From a virus, in the IMG/VR virus record IMGVR_UViG_3300030101_004212, positions 1-39,801 of that record: a stretch of 39,801 nucleotides of DNA. One strand, written 5' to 3'. Shown piece after piece: positions 17,359-24,949 of the stretch. A program made the translations under genes and the position numbers. Below the pieces are notes generated by a model, which searched no databases, was not told where the DNA came from, and was given only the letters and a program-made list of their open reading frames with translations. Position 1 is the stretch's first letter; every line of letters starts with the position of its first letter.

Positions 17359-18458
17359 GTTTCCCCCATGCTACCGTCATGGTAACGGCACTTCCCTACG
17401 CACAGCCCGTCATATTCAATCGTTGCGCAAGAGGATGCACAGTAGCCCTTGTTTCCAGCACCACCGAAGACAATACTCTCTACATGCTTCTGCGTAATGT
17501 CGGGGTCGTAATCTACCCAGTTCTGTTTTGAAATAATGTCGCAAATGCGTGTGGCGTGCTCTTGCTTCTCATGGTCGTTGATAGCCTCGGGTGGGTGAAA
17601 CCAACGGAAGCGAGCAGCGAGGTAGGCCACGAGGTGAAAGCGTGCTTTGTGAATTGGGTTGCCTTCACCAAGAGCACCGGCAAGGCAGGGTAGGACTACG
17701 ATGTCGTTTAGCGTGACATCCGGTAGGCCCTCCACCTTCTCCACTGTACGCTTGAATCGGTTGCGTTGTTTTGGTAGTGTGATAGCCACGCTCTCAGTGC
17801 CATGCTCAATGTAGCCACTGCGTGCTACTTGTGCCGTCTCCATCAAACCATCATGGTCCAAGGTAAGTATCTCTTCACTCTCAAGAGGTATGCTCCAACA
17901 ACCACGACGAGCGTTGTAAGAGTTAGGAATGCGTATCATACCGCTTGTGTCAAACGCAACAGTAGGGTCGTTGCATCCTAAATCCAACTCGTTGTGCCAC
18001 TGAGCCATCAACTTTCGCCCACCTTCTCGTATGCGTTTGACTTCGTTCCCGTTGCTGGGCATGTAAGTCTCAGCGAGCGGTACCCAAATGTGGAAGCCGC
18101 CTCCGCTAAACCACACGAAGTGGCGGATGTTTTCTTGTAGCAGGTGAGTGTGTAAGCGTTTCACTTGTTCGTGCATGTAACCAAATTCAACTTCAGCACC
18201 ACGGCGTTTGAAATCCTTACAGTCAAAGTCCATCACAAAATGGTGAATGACTGGCGTTTCGTAGTCCACTCGGTGGTTGCGTGGTGGCTTCGTTGCACGA
18301 TAACCGTACATCGTGAAATAAACATTCCCGCTCCCGTTCTTGCTTTTCCAATAGCGTTCCAACTCGTTCCAACTTTTCACGATGTAGCGTCCAGCCTGCT
18401 GGCCGTTTGACGCCATCTCAAGGACTTCTCGTGGGAAGTCAAGTGGAACGAATGGCAT
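17355..18458 (-). CDS. Archaeo-eukaryotic primase (PriS-like)
   Basis: A 367-residue primase of the AEP superfamily, which makes primers for DNA synthesis. Motif I is VMDFDC with metal-binding Asp77 and Asp79; motif II is SGGGFHIW with His123; motif III is the segment VAFDTSGMIRIP with Asp170. The C-terminus has Cys340, Cys344, Cys353 and Cys357 (CASSC...CVGKC), reminiscent of the iron-sulphur or zinc region of PriL-type primases; the type of cluster is not decidable by reading. I chose the ATG at 18458 because GGTGAT lies just before it and it avoids overlap with the upstream gene. An upstream ATG at 18491 lacks a binding site. Confidence 0.88.
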   Translation of the reverse strand: MPFVPLDFPREVLEMASNGQQAGRYIVKSWNELERYWKSKNGSGNVYFTMYGYRATKPPRNHRVDYETPVIHHFVMDFDCKDFKRRGAEVEFGYMHEQVKRLHTHLLQENIRHFVWFSGGGFHIWVPLAETYMPSNGNEVKRIREGGRKLMAQWHNELDLGCNDPTVAFDTSGMIRIPNSYNARRGCWSIPLESEEILTLDHDGLMETAQVARSGYIEHGTESVAITLPKQRNRFKRTVEKVEGLPDVTLNDIVVLPCLAGALGEGNPIHKARFHLVAYLAARFRWFHPPEAINDHEKQEHATRICDIISKQNWVDYDPDITQKHVESIVFGGAGNKGYCASSCATIEYDGLCVGKCRYHDGSMGET

Positions 18459-18462
18459 AACA

Positions 18463-18762
18463 TCACCAGTCGGAGCCAGTGATGTATTCATCTAAGCGGT
18501 CAGCAACATACTGAGCATTATCAGCAAATTCGCCCTGTAGTAATGAGGGGTGTATCGTGACATGTAGGTGGCACGGTAGTGGTACCGTGGGCTTACACCC
18601 CAAGTCAGCGTAGTCGCTCAATGTCTTCTGTATCAACAAACGAATGCTGATGTCACCATCAATGAGCGACGATACCAACTCAAGACTACATGGGTTTTCC
18701 ATGAGAGCCTTCACTGCTGTATTCATCAATCCTGTTTTCTTTCTCAATTCACTTCTTTTCAT
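18463..18762 (-). CDS. Unrecognised 99-residue protein before primase
   Basis: A 99-residue protein with a basic helical N-terminus (MKRSELRKKTGLMNTAVKAL) and a Pro/His-rich centre (LPCHLHVTIHPSLL). Its ATG overlaps the RecB-like nuclease stop (ATGA) and its TGA is four bases before the chosen primase start. The coupled position suggests a role with the primase or nuclease, but no family or catalytic motif was recognised. Confidence 0.6.
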   Translation of the reverse strand: MKRSELRKKTGLMNTAVKALMENPCSLELVSSLIDGDISIRLLIQKTLSDYADLGCKPTVPLPCHLHVTIHPSLLQGEFADNAQYVADRLDEYITGSDW

Positions 18763-19730
18763 ATTTGTTCATCTCCAATTGCATACTCCTCCATCCATGC
18801 TGGGCAGCGCTCCATGAAGTCGCACCAGCCACACAGCACACTTTTTTCGGGAGGAAAGTCCATAGCCAAGTGCGCATCAACCAAGCGTGTTAAGCGCTTC
18901 TCAACTGTCTTCGGTGCGTATCGTCCACCGGGTCCGCTCACTGGCTCGTAGTCCCACACTGGGCCTTCGCCGCCGTTAATGCCACCGCCGGGGAATTGCC
19001 ATCCCCATGCGACAACAGGTAAGAACTCAAGGTGTTGACTGTGTTCAAGCATCATGCGGTAGAACTGCATTTCAGCACGCATCTCCGACTGCTTCCACTT
19101 CTTCCACTTACCGGACTTCAATTCCATGAGCACGATGCCCGTGTGGTCGTCGTCCACAAACATACGGTCAATGAAACCCTTCATGTGGATGGGCACCTCA
19201 GTGCCGTCACTTGCCACAACAGTTCGTGTGGCGTGAACCTCAACCTCGTTCCCAACAGGGAACCAGTCTCGTATTTGCACTCGCTCCAAATTGCACAGCC
19301 GTTCAAATTGCCACTTGACATAGAGGCGCAGTTGCTCAGGCTCTCCGTAAATGTAAGGAGTGGGAGGTGTAGGTAGCGTATCAATGCACAGCGTGAGGGC
19401 CTTGTCTTTCTCGCCAGCCTCTATCAAATCGTACACTTCTTCCACCACATCAACCATGGCCTTCCACCAATACTCCACGGAGTCGTGGACATTTGAACCA
19501 CGGATGTGGTAATCTTGGTCCTCGCCACGCAGGCCGAGAACACTGGAGAAGTAGTACTGTTGAGGGCAGGTATTGAAATTGCCAACGGACGATTTGCTCA
19601 CTCGTAAGATTTTGTCCTCCATGGTTGGTTGCCACGCATAGGTGCTGTTGTCGTAAGACTTGAGCAACTCTTCGTGCTCGTAGCCATCACGCTCATTGTT
19701 GCCACCTTCGGGGTTTGGATTCCATCTCAC
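18759..19730 (-). CDS. RecB/Cas4-like PD-(D/E)XK nuclease with Cys cluster
   Basis: A 323-residue DNA exonuclease of the RecB nuclease superfamily. Visible elements are SKSSVGNFNTCPQQYYF (about 45-61), His82, GFIDRM with Asp188, MELKSG with Glu203 and Lys205, and Gln222. Cys55 together with Cys300, Cys303 and Cys309 (CGWCDFMERC) matches the four-Cys iron-sulphur arrangement of Cas4 and AddB nucleases. The start is the GTG at 19730: it overlaps the upstream stop as GTGA and has GGAGAG about 8 bases before. A longer in-frame extension to 19859 lies entirely inside the upstream gene and is rejected. The enzyme probably resects DNA ends for recombination or degrades host DNA. Confidence 0.8.
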   Translation of the reverse strand: MRWNPNPEGGNNERDGYEHEELLKSYDNSTYAWQPTMEDKILRVSKSSVGNFNTCPQQYYFSSVLGLRGEDQDYHIRGSNVHDSVEYWWKAMVDVVEEVYDLIEAGEKDKALTLCIDTLPTPPTPYIYGEPEQLRLYVKWQFERLCNLERVQIRDWFPVGNEVEVHATRTVVASDGTEVPIHMKGFIDRMFVDDDHTGIVLMELKSGKWKKWKQSEMRAEMQFYRMMLEHSQHLEFLPVVAWGWQFPGGGINGGEGPVWDYEPVSGPGGRYAPKTVEKRLTRLVDAHLAMDFPPEKSVLCGWCDFMERCPAWMEEYAIGDEQI

Positions 19731-20314
19731 AGCCCCCACTCTCCTTTCCACACAAGGATTGAAGAGACTTTGGGAGCGTCCAACATAGCGGCTACGGAAG
19801 TTGGGGTTATTCCCTGCTTCAGTAGCATTCTCACCTCTTCCTTCTCTTCTTGAGTCCAACGCTTACGGACAGAAGGTTCACCTTTTTTGTTGAGGGGCGT
19901 AGGGGGTATTGGGTCTTTACCCAAAGCCACACGAGCGTCCATCAACTGTACGCATTGATATACCCCAGTGATGGACATGTCCATCATTTCAGCCAACTTA
20001 GTGAAGTTCGCTTCGGGATATTGAACTCTCAAGTTCACCAACTCCCGCCATGAATCTTGAGTCCACATGTTCCTACCCGATTTCTTCCTACCACGATGAA
20101 CGATTGACTCATTGACAGCAGAACTGATTAACACACTCGTTTCTTCAATCAAGCGTTGAGTGTAAACACATGCGTCCATCAGTTCTTCCTGTAAGTGCGT
20201 CAACCACTCCACAAGGGAAAGGTCGCCACGCTCCATGCTCACGCCGTACTTGGTTTTACCAACCTCAGCCCGTTGCTGAATCTTCTTGCACACTTCGTCT
20301 TCAATTCTGCTCAT
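19727..20314 (-). CDS. MazG-like domain fused to two HTH/SANT-like domains
   Basis: A 195-residue protein. The N-terminal part (RAEVGKTKYG... then EWLTHLQEELMDACVYTQRL, residues about 15-54) has the EExxDA helix and spacing seen in MazG-like/DUF550 nucleotide pyrophosphohydrolases. Two helix-turn-helix-like segments follow: one from WTQDSWRELVNL with a KLAEMMDMSITGVYQCV recognition-type helix, and one from RKRWTQEEKEEVRMLL. Such a fusion could link nucleotide-pool sensing to DNA binding; that is inference. The start is the ATG at 20314, preceded by GGGGGAAGAAGG; it overlaps the upstream small gene by 14 bases. An upstream TTG at 20344 is less likely. Only one acidic pair of a full MazG site is clear. 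Confidence 0.55.
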   Translation of the reverse strand: MSRIEDEVCKKIQQRAEVGKTKYGVSMERGDLSLVEWLTHLQEELMDACVYTQRLIEETSVLISSAVNESIVHRGRKKSGRNMWTQDSWRELVNLRVQYPEANFTKLAEMMDMSITGVYQCVQLMDARVALGKDPIPPTPLNKKGEPSVRKRWTQEEKEEVRMLLKQGITPTSVAAMLDAPKVSSILVWKGEWGL

Positions 20315-20429
20315 CCTTCTTCCCCCATTGTCGCCCACACTCAAGGCAAATCATGATGCCCGGTGTTGTTTCTTCATGGTCTCCGCCAGTGCAATTGCAC
20401 TGTTTCTCGTTTTCAAAATCTCTACTCAT
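20301..20429 (-). CDS. Tiny zinc-knuckle protein (42 residues)
   Basis: A 42-residue protein (MSRDFENEKQCNCTGGDHEE at the start) with Cys11, Cys13, His18 and then Cys28/Cys31 in CLECG, enough ligands for one zinc. The ATG overlaps the upstream stop as ATGA. The short length limits certainty, but the Cys pattern, the overlap signature on the upstream side and the absence of other coding potential support it. Function unknown. Confidence 0.6.
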   Translation of the reverse strand: MSRDFENEKQCNCTGGDHEETTPGIMICLECGRQWGKKDEQN

Positions 20430-20563
20430 TCAACCACCCTTATCTCACTGTGTCCGCACTTGATACATTCAACTGTTCTCTTACTCCACTGCCGCTTTAT
20501 ATAATCAAAGTATTTCTGCCGTCGGGTGTGTAGATTCTCGCTGCCACACTCCCTGCACTTCAC
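20426..20563 (-). CDS. Small zinc-ribbon protein (45 residues)
   Basis: A 45-residue basic protein with Cys3/Cys6 (CRECG) and, about 30 residues on, a second CIKCGH knuckle: a textbook zinc ribbon. The start is GTG, overlapping the upstream TGA as GTGA, and the stop overlaps the next ATG. Part of a run of three tiny genes just downstream of the DNA polymerase. A TATATAAAG stretch inside it encodes YIKR and is not counted as a promoter. Likely a nucleic-acid or protein adaptor. Confidence 0.65.
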   Translation of the reverse strand: MKCRECGSENLHTRRQKYFDYIKRQWSKRTVECIKCGHSEIRVVE

Positions 20564-20670
20564 TCCTCTTCCACCTCATACATCCGCTTCGCTCTTGAAT
20601 AATAACCTTCAATCACTCTCTCTTCTTCTTGCGTTCTCAAGCGTCTAAATAATCTGTCCCAAAATCCCAT
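20560..20670 (-). CDS. Tiny charged helical protein (36 residues)
   Basis: A 36-residue protein, starting MGFWDRLFRRLRTQEEERVI and ending YEVEEE. Its ATG is 5 bases after the DNA polymerase stop, with GGTGAG overlapping that stop as ribosome binding site, and its TGA overlaps the next GTG start. The sequence is an amphipathic basic helix followed by an acidic tail. It could be a membrane-touching or polymerase-associated peptide; no family was recognised. Confidence 0.5.
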   Translation of the reverse strand: MGFWDRLFRRLRTQEEERVIEGYYSRAKRMYEVEEE

Positions 20671-20675
20671 CGTTC

Positions 20676-23045
20676 TCACCAGTATGTTTTCGGGACTACA
20701 TCACCAGCGGCAGTCTTGATGTCCCAGTCAAGACTTTCGTAGAGTCTCTTCAACTTGGACTTTACCAATACATCCAGCACTTTGTCCCAGTCAATAACAT
20801 AATTCTCAAGTTCCGATTCCTCACGGAATGCAACGAATGATGCAGGCTTCTTGTCGCCTTTGAATGAGAAGTAATCGGGCACGCCCTCCTTGAAGCCCTT
20901 CACATAGGTCCACGATACGCTGTCGCCTTTGACCCACGCTTCACCTCCGTTGTGCTCGTTATAGTACATCGCTGCCTTGGCACCGGGCGTAGGTGAATCG
21001 TAATCGTAAGGGCTCTTGGTGAGCCGAGTGGACATCACGACATCCTTCAATGGGATGGTGCCGTTCTTAACATCCAGTGAGAGTGAACGCAGTGCATCCG
21101 ATACTGTCGTCTCATCAGCACCATGGCCGATAAGTTGCATCGCTAAGCCCTGCACTTGCTTTGTAATGGGCGCTGAACTGGAGGCTTTGATTTCATACCC
21201 GGAGACCTTCAAGTCTCCCTTCGCACCCTCGGGCCACACCTTGTAGCCAAAGTAGCGGTTCTTCACAGGTGCAGTGGTCCAGTAATCAAAGTAGGCTTCC
21301 AACTCCACATCCATGTGCGACAACTGCAACTTGGACTTTGCTGTCTCGGTCAAGTGCTTAGCCAGCGCATGCGCTTCATCAAAGGGCACTTGAATGAACG
21401 CTGAGTCAGTGTGTCCGAACAAGGACTTGTAGCCTTGCTCTTCGCTTTCGCTCAGCAAGTGGCGGATAGCCTCACGCCCACGGAAGGTGATTGAGGATGC
21501 GATGTCGTTATCAATCCACATCCCTTGTACAGCCTTCATCCCACACATGCCGTAGAGCGCGTTCACCGCAACCTTAGCCGCCATTTGCAGCATGTCATAA
21601 CCAAGGCGCTCTTCATCGGTTGCTGCCTCTTTCATTTTGCGTTTGAACTCTTTGCGAAGTTCAAGCATCTCCTCAACGATAGACGGTAGCAGACCCTTCT
21701 TTGTTTGGTCCCAGTGTGTGCCGTTGCCCAGCGTCTTGATACCATCGCCCGGACCGCTACGCTTAGTTGTGTAGCACAGGTTATCGCTGAGAATGATGTT
21801 TGGATAGAGAGAAGCGTAGTCAACGATAGCGACGCCCTCGTGCCGTCCCGGTACAGGGTTGGGTATGAATGCCGCCTCCATGTGCTCACGGGTGATGTTG
21901 CGAGCGCTGAGCGCTTTCTTGTCGGTGCGCCGACCTACAAGCCCACGGAAGTAGCGTGTGACTTTGTGAGTGCTCCCCCACGACACACCACACAACTGTT
22001 GCATAGCAACGAAGAAGTCAATGGCATACAAGCGCTCAGCGACTGATGCAAGTAGTGTAGTGTCTCTCAAACAGTAGTCAATGAAAGAATCGTAATAATC
22101 GTACCAACCGTTGTGTACAGTCATGCCCTCAATTTCTTCGGTCAGTTTAGAACCAAACCCAAGCAGTTCAGCGATGGTATTCAACTTCCGGTTGGGTAGT
22201 TGTCCACGCCCGGATTTTTGCCACAGCGTTTCAAATCCACTGCCACTCTTCCACCCTGCTGCTGAGTCCCAACACAGGCGACCCTTGATGGGTTGCTGAG
22301 TGTCCTTGTAACCGTCGTTGGTCTTGAACGGACGAACAACTTGACCTACAGGTGAGAGCCTATCGGGCTTCTCTAACCTACGCATGAGATGTGGCAGGTC
22401 AGCCCACATGAGAGCGTGAGCCACGAGAATGTCGGGGTCGCACACTTCCAAGTAGCGAATGAATCCTTCGTGCATCGCAGCCTCGCTTCTGTATTCGTAG
22501 AGCATGTAACCACCTTCACGCTCAATCCATTGTCCTCCCAACTTGTGTACCGCTTCGGGTCGCCATGCGAAGACAACAGGGTGCTCATCATGAGAGTCAA
22601 CTACAGCCATCACTGTCGTGAAGTCTTGCTTCGGGTCCCACTCAAGGTCAATGTACCACACACGAGGGTGAAAGTCGGGAACCTTGTCGGGATAGAGTGT
22701 GAGTAATACTTGGTCCAAGTAATTCAAGTCCGCTTCATAAGTAGCCACTTCGTCTTTAATCTCCCACAAATCATTGGGCTTGTCCACTTCTACTTTGACG
22801 AGTCTCTTGTCATCAATGCCCACCGCTTTCTCGTTGTTGATGATGCTCATGCTTGGGAAGCGATTCTTCAACCGACTGATTTTCCATTCAGCCTCACCCT
22901 CAGCAATCCAACAGAAGGGTCGGATGTAGTCTTCATCGTATGGACGGATGATGCGTTGCGTTAGTAGGCCCTCCTTGTTCCTCGTACGAAGGTAAATTGA
23001 GGGTTGGTCGTACTCACCGTCCTCATAGAAGAAGTCCACAATCAT
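20676..23045 (-). CDS. polB: Family B DNA polymerase
   Basis: A 789-residue replicative polymerase with a 3'-5' exonuclease domain. Exo I is IDLEWDP (Asp133, Glu135), Exo II has Asp216 in WADLPHL with the usual Asn missing, and Exo III is YCLRD (Tyr324, Asp328). Polymerase motif A is DYASLYPNII (Asp409), motif B KVAVNALYG (Lys491, Asn495), and motif C GHTDS (544-548). Motif C is normally DTDS; here the first Asp is His545 while the essential Asp547 is kept. The start at 23045 is five bases beyond the clamp gene's stop codon; a longer in-frame extension to 23156 lies inside the clamp gene. It is followed by tiny zinc proteins and preceded by the clamp, so they probably form one replisome operon. 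Confidence 0.95.
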   Translation of the reverse strand: MIVDFFYEDGEYDQPSIYLRTRNKEGLLTQRIIRPYDEDYIRPFCWIAEGEAEWKISRLKNRFPSMSIINNEKAVGIDDKRLVKVEVDKPNDLWEIKDEVATYEADLNYLDQVLLTLYPDKVPDFHPRVWYIDLEWDPKQDFTTVMAVVDSHDEHPVVFAWRPEAVHKLGGQWIEREGGYMLYEYRSEAAMHEGFIRYLEVCDPDILVAHALMWADLPHLMRRLEKPDRLSPVGQVVRPFKTNDGYKDTQQPIKGRLCWDSAAGWKSGSGFETLWQKSGRGQLPNRKLNTIAELLGFGSKLTEEIEGMTVHNGWYDYYDSFIDYCLRDTTLLASVAERLYAIDFFVAMQQLCGVSWGSTHKVTRYFRGLVGRRTDKKALSARNITREHMEAAFIPNPVPGRHEGVAIVDYASLYPNIILSDNLCYTTKRSGPGDGIKTLGNGTHWDQTKKGLLPSIVEEMLELRKEFKRKMKEAATDEERLGYDMLQMAAKVAVNALYGMCGMKAVQGMWIDNDIASSITFRGREAIRHLLSESEEQGYKSLFGHTDSAFIQVPFDEAHALAKHLTETAKSKLQLSHMDVELEAYFDYWTTAPVKNRYFGYKVWPEGAKGDLKVSGYEIKASSSAPITKQVQGLAMQLIGHGADETTVSDALRSLSLDVKNGTIPLKDVVMSTRLTKSPYDYDSPTPGAKAAMYYNEHNGGEAWVKGDSVSWTYVKGFKEGVPDYFSFKGDKKPASFVAFREESELENYVIDWDKVLDVLVKSKLKRLYESLDWDIKTAAGDVVPKTYW

Positions 23046-23049
23046 GCAC

Positions 23050-23802
23050 TCACGCCCTTTGGTCAATGACCACCAGCAAGTCCTCGCCCTGTTCAATAAC
23101 AAGAACAGTGTTAGCACCGAAGTGAATCTCCGCAGGTTGTGGTCGCATGAGAGCAAGCGCCTGCATCAACCACGCACCAAAGGTGGATTCAATAGCGGCA
23201 CCCGGCCCTTTAGCGTCCACAAGTGTGGCTGTGGAGAACAGGCGAGCCTCATGCTTCTTACCAGCAGTAACGGTGAACTCTTTCTCCTCAGCGTTAGCAA
23301 TCACACGGAAGACGGGGCTACTGTTGAGGATGCCTCGCATTTTGGTCACGCCTGCGAGCGCCGCCAAGTCCACTGTTCCGTGTACATCAAGGTCAGCGTT
23401 GTGGAACTTTGTCCACTCACTCTTTTGAGCACTACCAATGAGTTGTGCAAACAACGACACCTTGCTGAACGAAACAATCGTAGCGCTCGTAGGAAGTTGT
23501 AATTTGCTACCACCAGCAGTGATGTAGAGAGGCTTCGTAGTTCCGAGTTGTTTGATGGTCACTTCGTCAGTCTTGAGAGACTTCACGAACTTCTGCACCT
23601 TCGCTAACTCACTGATGTGAAGCGCACCCTTGGTCTTGACTTGACCTTTGATACCCTCCGTCTTACGAAGGAAGTGTGACATGAAAGCCACAGCACCAGT
23701 GATGGTATCATCACTCACAACCAAACGAAGGTCGCCTACATTTTTACCAAAGCCACTGAGAAGTGAAGCCAGTTGTTTTCTGTCAATCGTTAATTCTGTC
23801 AT
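23050..23802 (-). CDS. PCNA-like sliding clamp
   Basis: A 250-residue protein with the length of an archaeal PCNA. It begins MTELTIDRKQLASLL, has paired beta-rich halves (AVAFMSHFLR and FRVIANAEEKEFTVTAG regions) and ends with the strands AEIHFGANTVLVIEQ and LLVVIDQ, as expected for a clamp. Sequence identity to cellular PCNA is clearly low, so the call leans on length, strand pattern and its place directly before PolB and near an RFC-like clamp loader. GGTGAT lies 9 bases before the ATG. It would tether the viral polymerase to DNA. No typical TATA box was found in the 118-base gap upstream. Confidence 0.7.
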   Translation of the reverse strand: MTELTIDRKQLASLLSGFGKNVGDLRLVVSDDTITGAVAFMSHFLRKTEGIKGQVKTKGALHISELAKVQKFVKSLKTDEVTIKQLGTTKPLYITAGGSKLQLPTSATIVSFSKVSLFAQLIGSAQKSEWTKFHNADLDVHGTVDLAALAGVTKMRGILNSSPVFRVIANAEEKEFTVTAGKKHEARLFSTATLVDAKGPGAAIESTFGAWLMQALALMRPQPAEIHFGANTVLVIEQGEDLLVVIDQRA

Positions 23803-23813
23803 GTTATCACCAC

Positions 23814-23840
23814 GAAAAAGAGGAGGGGGGAAGGGAGGGA
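23814..23840. other. 27-base pure purine tract in clamp upstream gap
   Basis: The + strand has 27 uninterrupted purines, including a run of six G and two GGG runs. On the transcribed - strand this is a polypyrimidine tract ending CTCTTTTT just before GGTGAT and the clamp ATG. It could form a triplex or G-rich structure, act as a U-tract terminator for the upstream operon, or be part of a replication origin. The remainder of the gap (to 23920) has no reading frame and no TATA box that I can see. Confidence 0.5.
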
Positions 23841-23920
23841 CGGAAATTGCGAAACGCCCCTAAGATGCCCAAACCATGAAACAAATGTTCTCCCTTATTA
23901 CCCTCAAACCCCCATGAGTA

Positions 23921-24940
23921 TCACAGCGTACCGTCGTAGAGTTCGGGCAAGCCGAACCACTGCGGGTCCTGTCCGCTTTCAGTGATGAGTGTCGTGCGCT
24001 TTTGACCCTGCAACTTGGCATTGGTCTTGCTCTTCTCAAAGGTCACCGTGTACTCGGAGCGAACAACCTCACCGGTTTCATCGTCCTTGGTGTCCTTGCG
24101 TTCACAGATGAGAATTTGATACACGAAGTTGTTGCTGGCCTTCTCCCAGTCGGGTCGCCATGTCGGGTTGGTGTCCTCGGCCTTGCCCCACGAGTAGTTC
24201 GTGAGGCGCAGGTGAGTCTCCCAAAACACACGCACACCAGCCTTGACAAGCGAGCGGCACAGCCCAGTGAGTTGATGGAAACGAGTCTTGCGAATCGCCC
24301 AGTCCCATTGGTGCCCCACCTTCTTGTTCCAGTCAGCGGCTTCTATGCCGTCCTTGGCGATGTTGAGGTCAACAATACGCATGCAGTTCACACACACGCT
24401 GTCCCACAAATCAACACCAGTGACGAGGAAGCCCCACAAGCGTGGGCCGTCGTAGTCGGGGTCTCGTTGCTTCTGCGCTATGTCGTTGGCGAACTGTGCA
24501 ATTGACATCACACGAGCGTGAGTGGCTGGGTAGTTGTACGAAGTACGCTCACCCTGCATCATGACCCACGGTTCCCAACAGCGGATGCTTTGAATGTCGC
24601 TGTGGAAGGCTGATTTGTTAGCAGCACCGCCACCCTCAAAATCAAGCACCCACAACTCCGGTGGATTTTTCAGTTCTTCGTCAGTTCGCTCGGGCGCTGC
24701 AAGCCACACCTCAAGCCACCTTCGGTAAGCATCGGTCACGATGGCCGTTTTACCGGTGTTGTCGTGGCCTGCGATGCCCATGAACAAGTGAGACTGTGGC
24801 ATGTTGTCCATCAATGCGTACTCTTTACGCAGTTCGCTGAACGGGTCAGCATCAGTCCGCTGGATAGCGGGCGTTGCTTCAATCTCCGCTTGTTGTTCTT
24901 CTTCCTTGTTTGCTTCTTTCGTTTTTCCAAAACCTGCCAT
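23921..24940 (-). CDS. Sak4/RadA-like recombination ATPase
   Basis: A 339-residue RecA-fold ATPase. Walker A is GHDNTGKT (58-65) and Walker B LWVLDFEGG (Asp100, Glu102). Later segments (FLVTGVDLWDSV, a possible second hydrophobic strand, and RVFWETHLRLTNY) fit the Sak4/AAA_24 type of phage single-strand annealing or RadA-like proteins. The first 30 residues are Lys/Glu-rich and probably disordered. GGTGAT stands just before the ATG. The gene lies between the probable ssDNA-binding protein and the clamp, as expected for a recombination-dependent replication factor. A packaging or helicase ATPase is the main alternative. Confidence 0.65.
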   Translation of the reverse strand: MAGFGKTKEANKEEEQQAEIEATPAIQRTDADPFSELRKEYALMDNMPQSHLFMGIAGHDNTGKTAIVTDAYRRWLEVWLAAPERTDEELKNPPELWVLDFEGGGAANKSAFHSDIQSIRCWEPWVMMQGERTSYNYPATHARVMSIAQFANDIAQKQRDPDYDGPRLWGFLVTGVDLWDSVCVNCMRIVDLNIAKDGIEAADWNKKVGHQWDWAIRKTRFHQLTGLCRSLVKAGVRVFWETHLRLTNYSWGKAEDTNPTWRPDWEKASNNFVYQILICERKDTKDDETGEVVRSEYTVTFEKSKTNAKLQGQKRTTLITESGQDPQWFGLPELYDGTL

Positions 24941-24949
24941 GTAATCACC

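Noticed and set aside
19731-19859. Longer N-terminus for the RecB-like nuclease
   Set aside because: It is the same DNA as the coding end of the MazG-like/HTH gene in another frame; a GTG with ribosome binding site and GTGA overlap lies at 19730.
20493-20505. TATATAAAG box resembling the viral promoter
   Set aside because: It lies inside the 45-residue zinc-ribbon gene, encoding YIKR in frame, and the next genes overlap it by ATGA, so it is more likely coding coincidence.
20676-23045. Inactivation of the PolB exonuclease domain
   Set aside because: The Exo II Asn is missing, but the four acidic residues Asp133, Glu135, Asp216 and Asp328 and Tyr324 are present, so activity is likely kept.
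23046-23156. 37-residue N-terminal extension of PolB
   Set aside because: It overlaps the end of the clamp gene; the residues do not look polymerase-like and the ATG at 23045 follows the clamp stop closely.
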